Source: Bisbaumannia sp015645095
Lineage (GTDB): Bacteria; Pseudomonadota; Gammaproteobacteria; Pseudomonadales; Halomonadaceae
DNA: 64,000 nucleotides
Direction: 5' to 3'
Assembly: GCA_036871055.1 (NCBI GenBank)
Contig: CP141893.1
Location: 310,001-374,000 of the forward strand
Positions 63,626-64,000 of the stretch are shown one piece after another (position 1 is the first letter of the stretch; each line of letters opens with the position of its first letter). A model generated the notes under the pieces. The model made no database searches. It worked only from the letters and a program-made list of their open reading frames with translations, and had not been told where the DNA came from. A program made the position numbers and the translations under genes.

Positions 63626-64000
63626 GACAGATCAAGCATCGTTGCCCATCTGGCTGGTGGATGATGACCCGGACGTGCGGGCCTCCCTGAGCCAGTGGCT
63701 GGAGCTTTCCGAGCTCGAGGTGCGTACCTTCGAGCGGGGGCAGGCGGCCCTCGATGCCCTGACGGCGGGCGACCCCTGTGGCGTCCTGGTCAGCGACGTC
63801 AAGATGCCCGGGCTCGATGGCCTGGCCCTGCTCGAGGCGGTGCAGGCCCTGGAGGAGCCGCCGCCGGTGGTGCTGATCACTGGCCATGGCGACGTGCCCA
63901 TGGCGGTGGAGGCGATGCGCGCCGGGGCCTGGGATTTCGTCGAGAAGCCCTTCGCCCCGGAGCACCTGGAGGCCTGCGTGCGCCGGGCCCTGGAGCGTCG
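63618..64000 (+). CDS. dctD: DctD-type sigma-54 response regulator, N-terminal part
   Basis: This gene runs off the window; 127 codons are visible, covering a complete receiver domain. PIWLVDDDPDVRASLSQWLE opens it, Asp60 in LVSDVKMPGLDGL is the phosphorylation site, Thr88 is in LITGHGDVPMAVEAM, and Lys110 is in DFVEKPF. The ITGHGD and GAWDFVEKPF pattern is typical of DctD. The sigma-54 AAA domain and HTH expected downstream are out of view. ATG 63618 lies inside the end of dctB. Confidence 0.87.
   Translation, partial: MSETDQASLPIWLVDDDPDVRASLSQWLELSELEVRTFERGQAALDALTAGDPCGVLVSDVKMPGLDGLALLEAVQALEEPPPVVLITGHGDVPMAVEAMRAGAWDFVEKPFAPEHLEACVRRALER

Overview
The window is high-GC gammaproteobacterial chromosome. 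A Halomonas-type member of the Halomonadaceae is the best fit: there is an ectoine hydroxylase gene (ectD), a Pseudomonas-like homoserine kinase next to biosynthetic arginine decarboxylase, ilvIH and ilvYC upstream of pssA and a ribosomal RNA operon, and polA divergent from a small DUF2782 protein. Almost all of it is core housekeeping sequence on both strands. I see no prophage, transposase gene, CRISPR array or integrated plasmid. The genus call is inference from gene content, not from a 16S comparison.

Layout. 1-5 kb: the tail of a ThiO-like oxidase cut by the window edge, a small membrane zinc-ribbon protein, nadE, bamD, rluD-pgeF. 5-8 kb: clpB behind a clear sigma-32 promoter. 8-13.7 kb: branched-chain amino acid synthesis (ilvIH, then divergent ilvY/ilvC) and pssA. 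13.7-19.75 kb: one rrn operon with two identical-type promoters, 16S, tRNA-Ile(GAT), tRNA-Ala(TGC), a degenerate tRNA-Ala copy, 23S, 5S, a 5S remnant and three terminators. 19.8-24.7 kb: hisC, an AEC-type carrier, a MarR regulator, an NlpE-like lipoprotein, and radA preceded by decayed tandem copies of its own 5' end. 24.9-28.6 kb: selD-mnmH (selenophosphate to 2-selenouridine in tRNA), a class I amidotransferase homologue lacking its nucleophile, an alkyltransferase-like protein and a DUF416 protein. 28.6-32 kb: hisBHAF and an outer-membrane protein, all leftward. 32.2-36.5 kb: a PanZ-like acetyltransferase, asmA, mutY, yggX, then tRNA-Phe, tRNA-Gln and tRNA-Thr. 37-42.4 kb: ectD, an FAH-family hydrolase, speA, thrB, DUF2782. 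42.5-50.7 kb: polA, a TIGR04283-type glycosyltransferase, and a three-gene nucleobase-type operon (NCS2 permease, amidohydrolase, TauE/SafE protein) divergent from its probable LysR regulator. 50.8-54.8 kb: a ferric iron ABC importer split over three transcription units. 55-64 kb: tmcA, pepD, dps, glycerate kinase, and two lipoprotein genes translationally coupled to a DctB/DctD-type two-component system that runs off the window.

The unusual material is mostly repeat and remnant sequence between genes: (i) tandem, frame-broken copies of the radA zinc-finger start, with an inner 26-bp duplication; (ii) tRNA-Ala and 5S remnants inside one rrn operon, each keeping an exact 3' end; (iii) a two-copy intergenic repeat near 24.7 and 41.9 kb; (iv) a 186-bp element with long imperfect terminal inverted repeats at 57.2 kb; (v) a REP-like inverted pair that supplies the end of the ThiO-like reading frame. 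The best candidates for undescribed function are the lipoprotein pair coupled to DctB/DctD, the nucleophile-less amidotransferase, and the amidohydrolase/permease/TauE operon.
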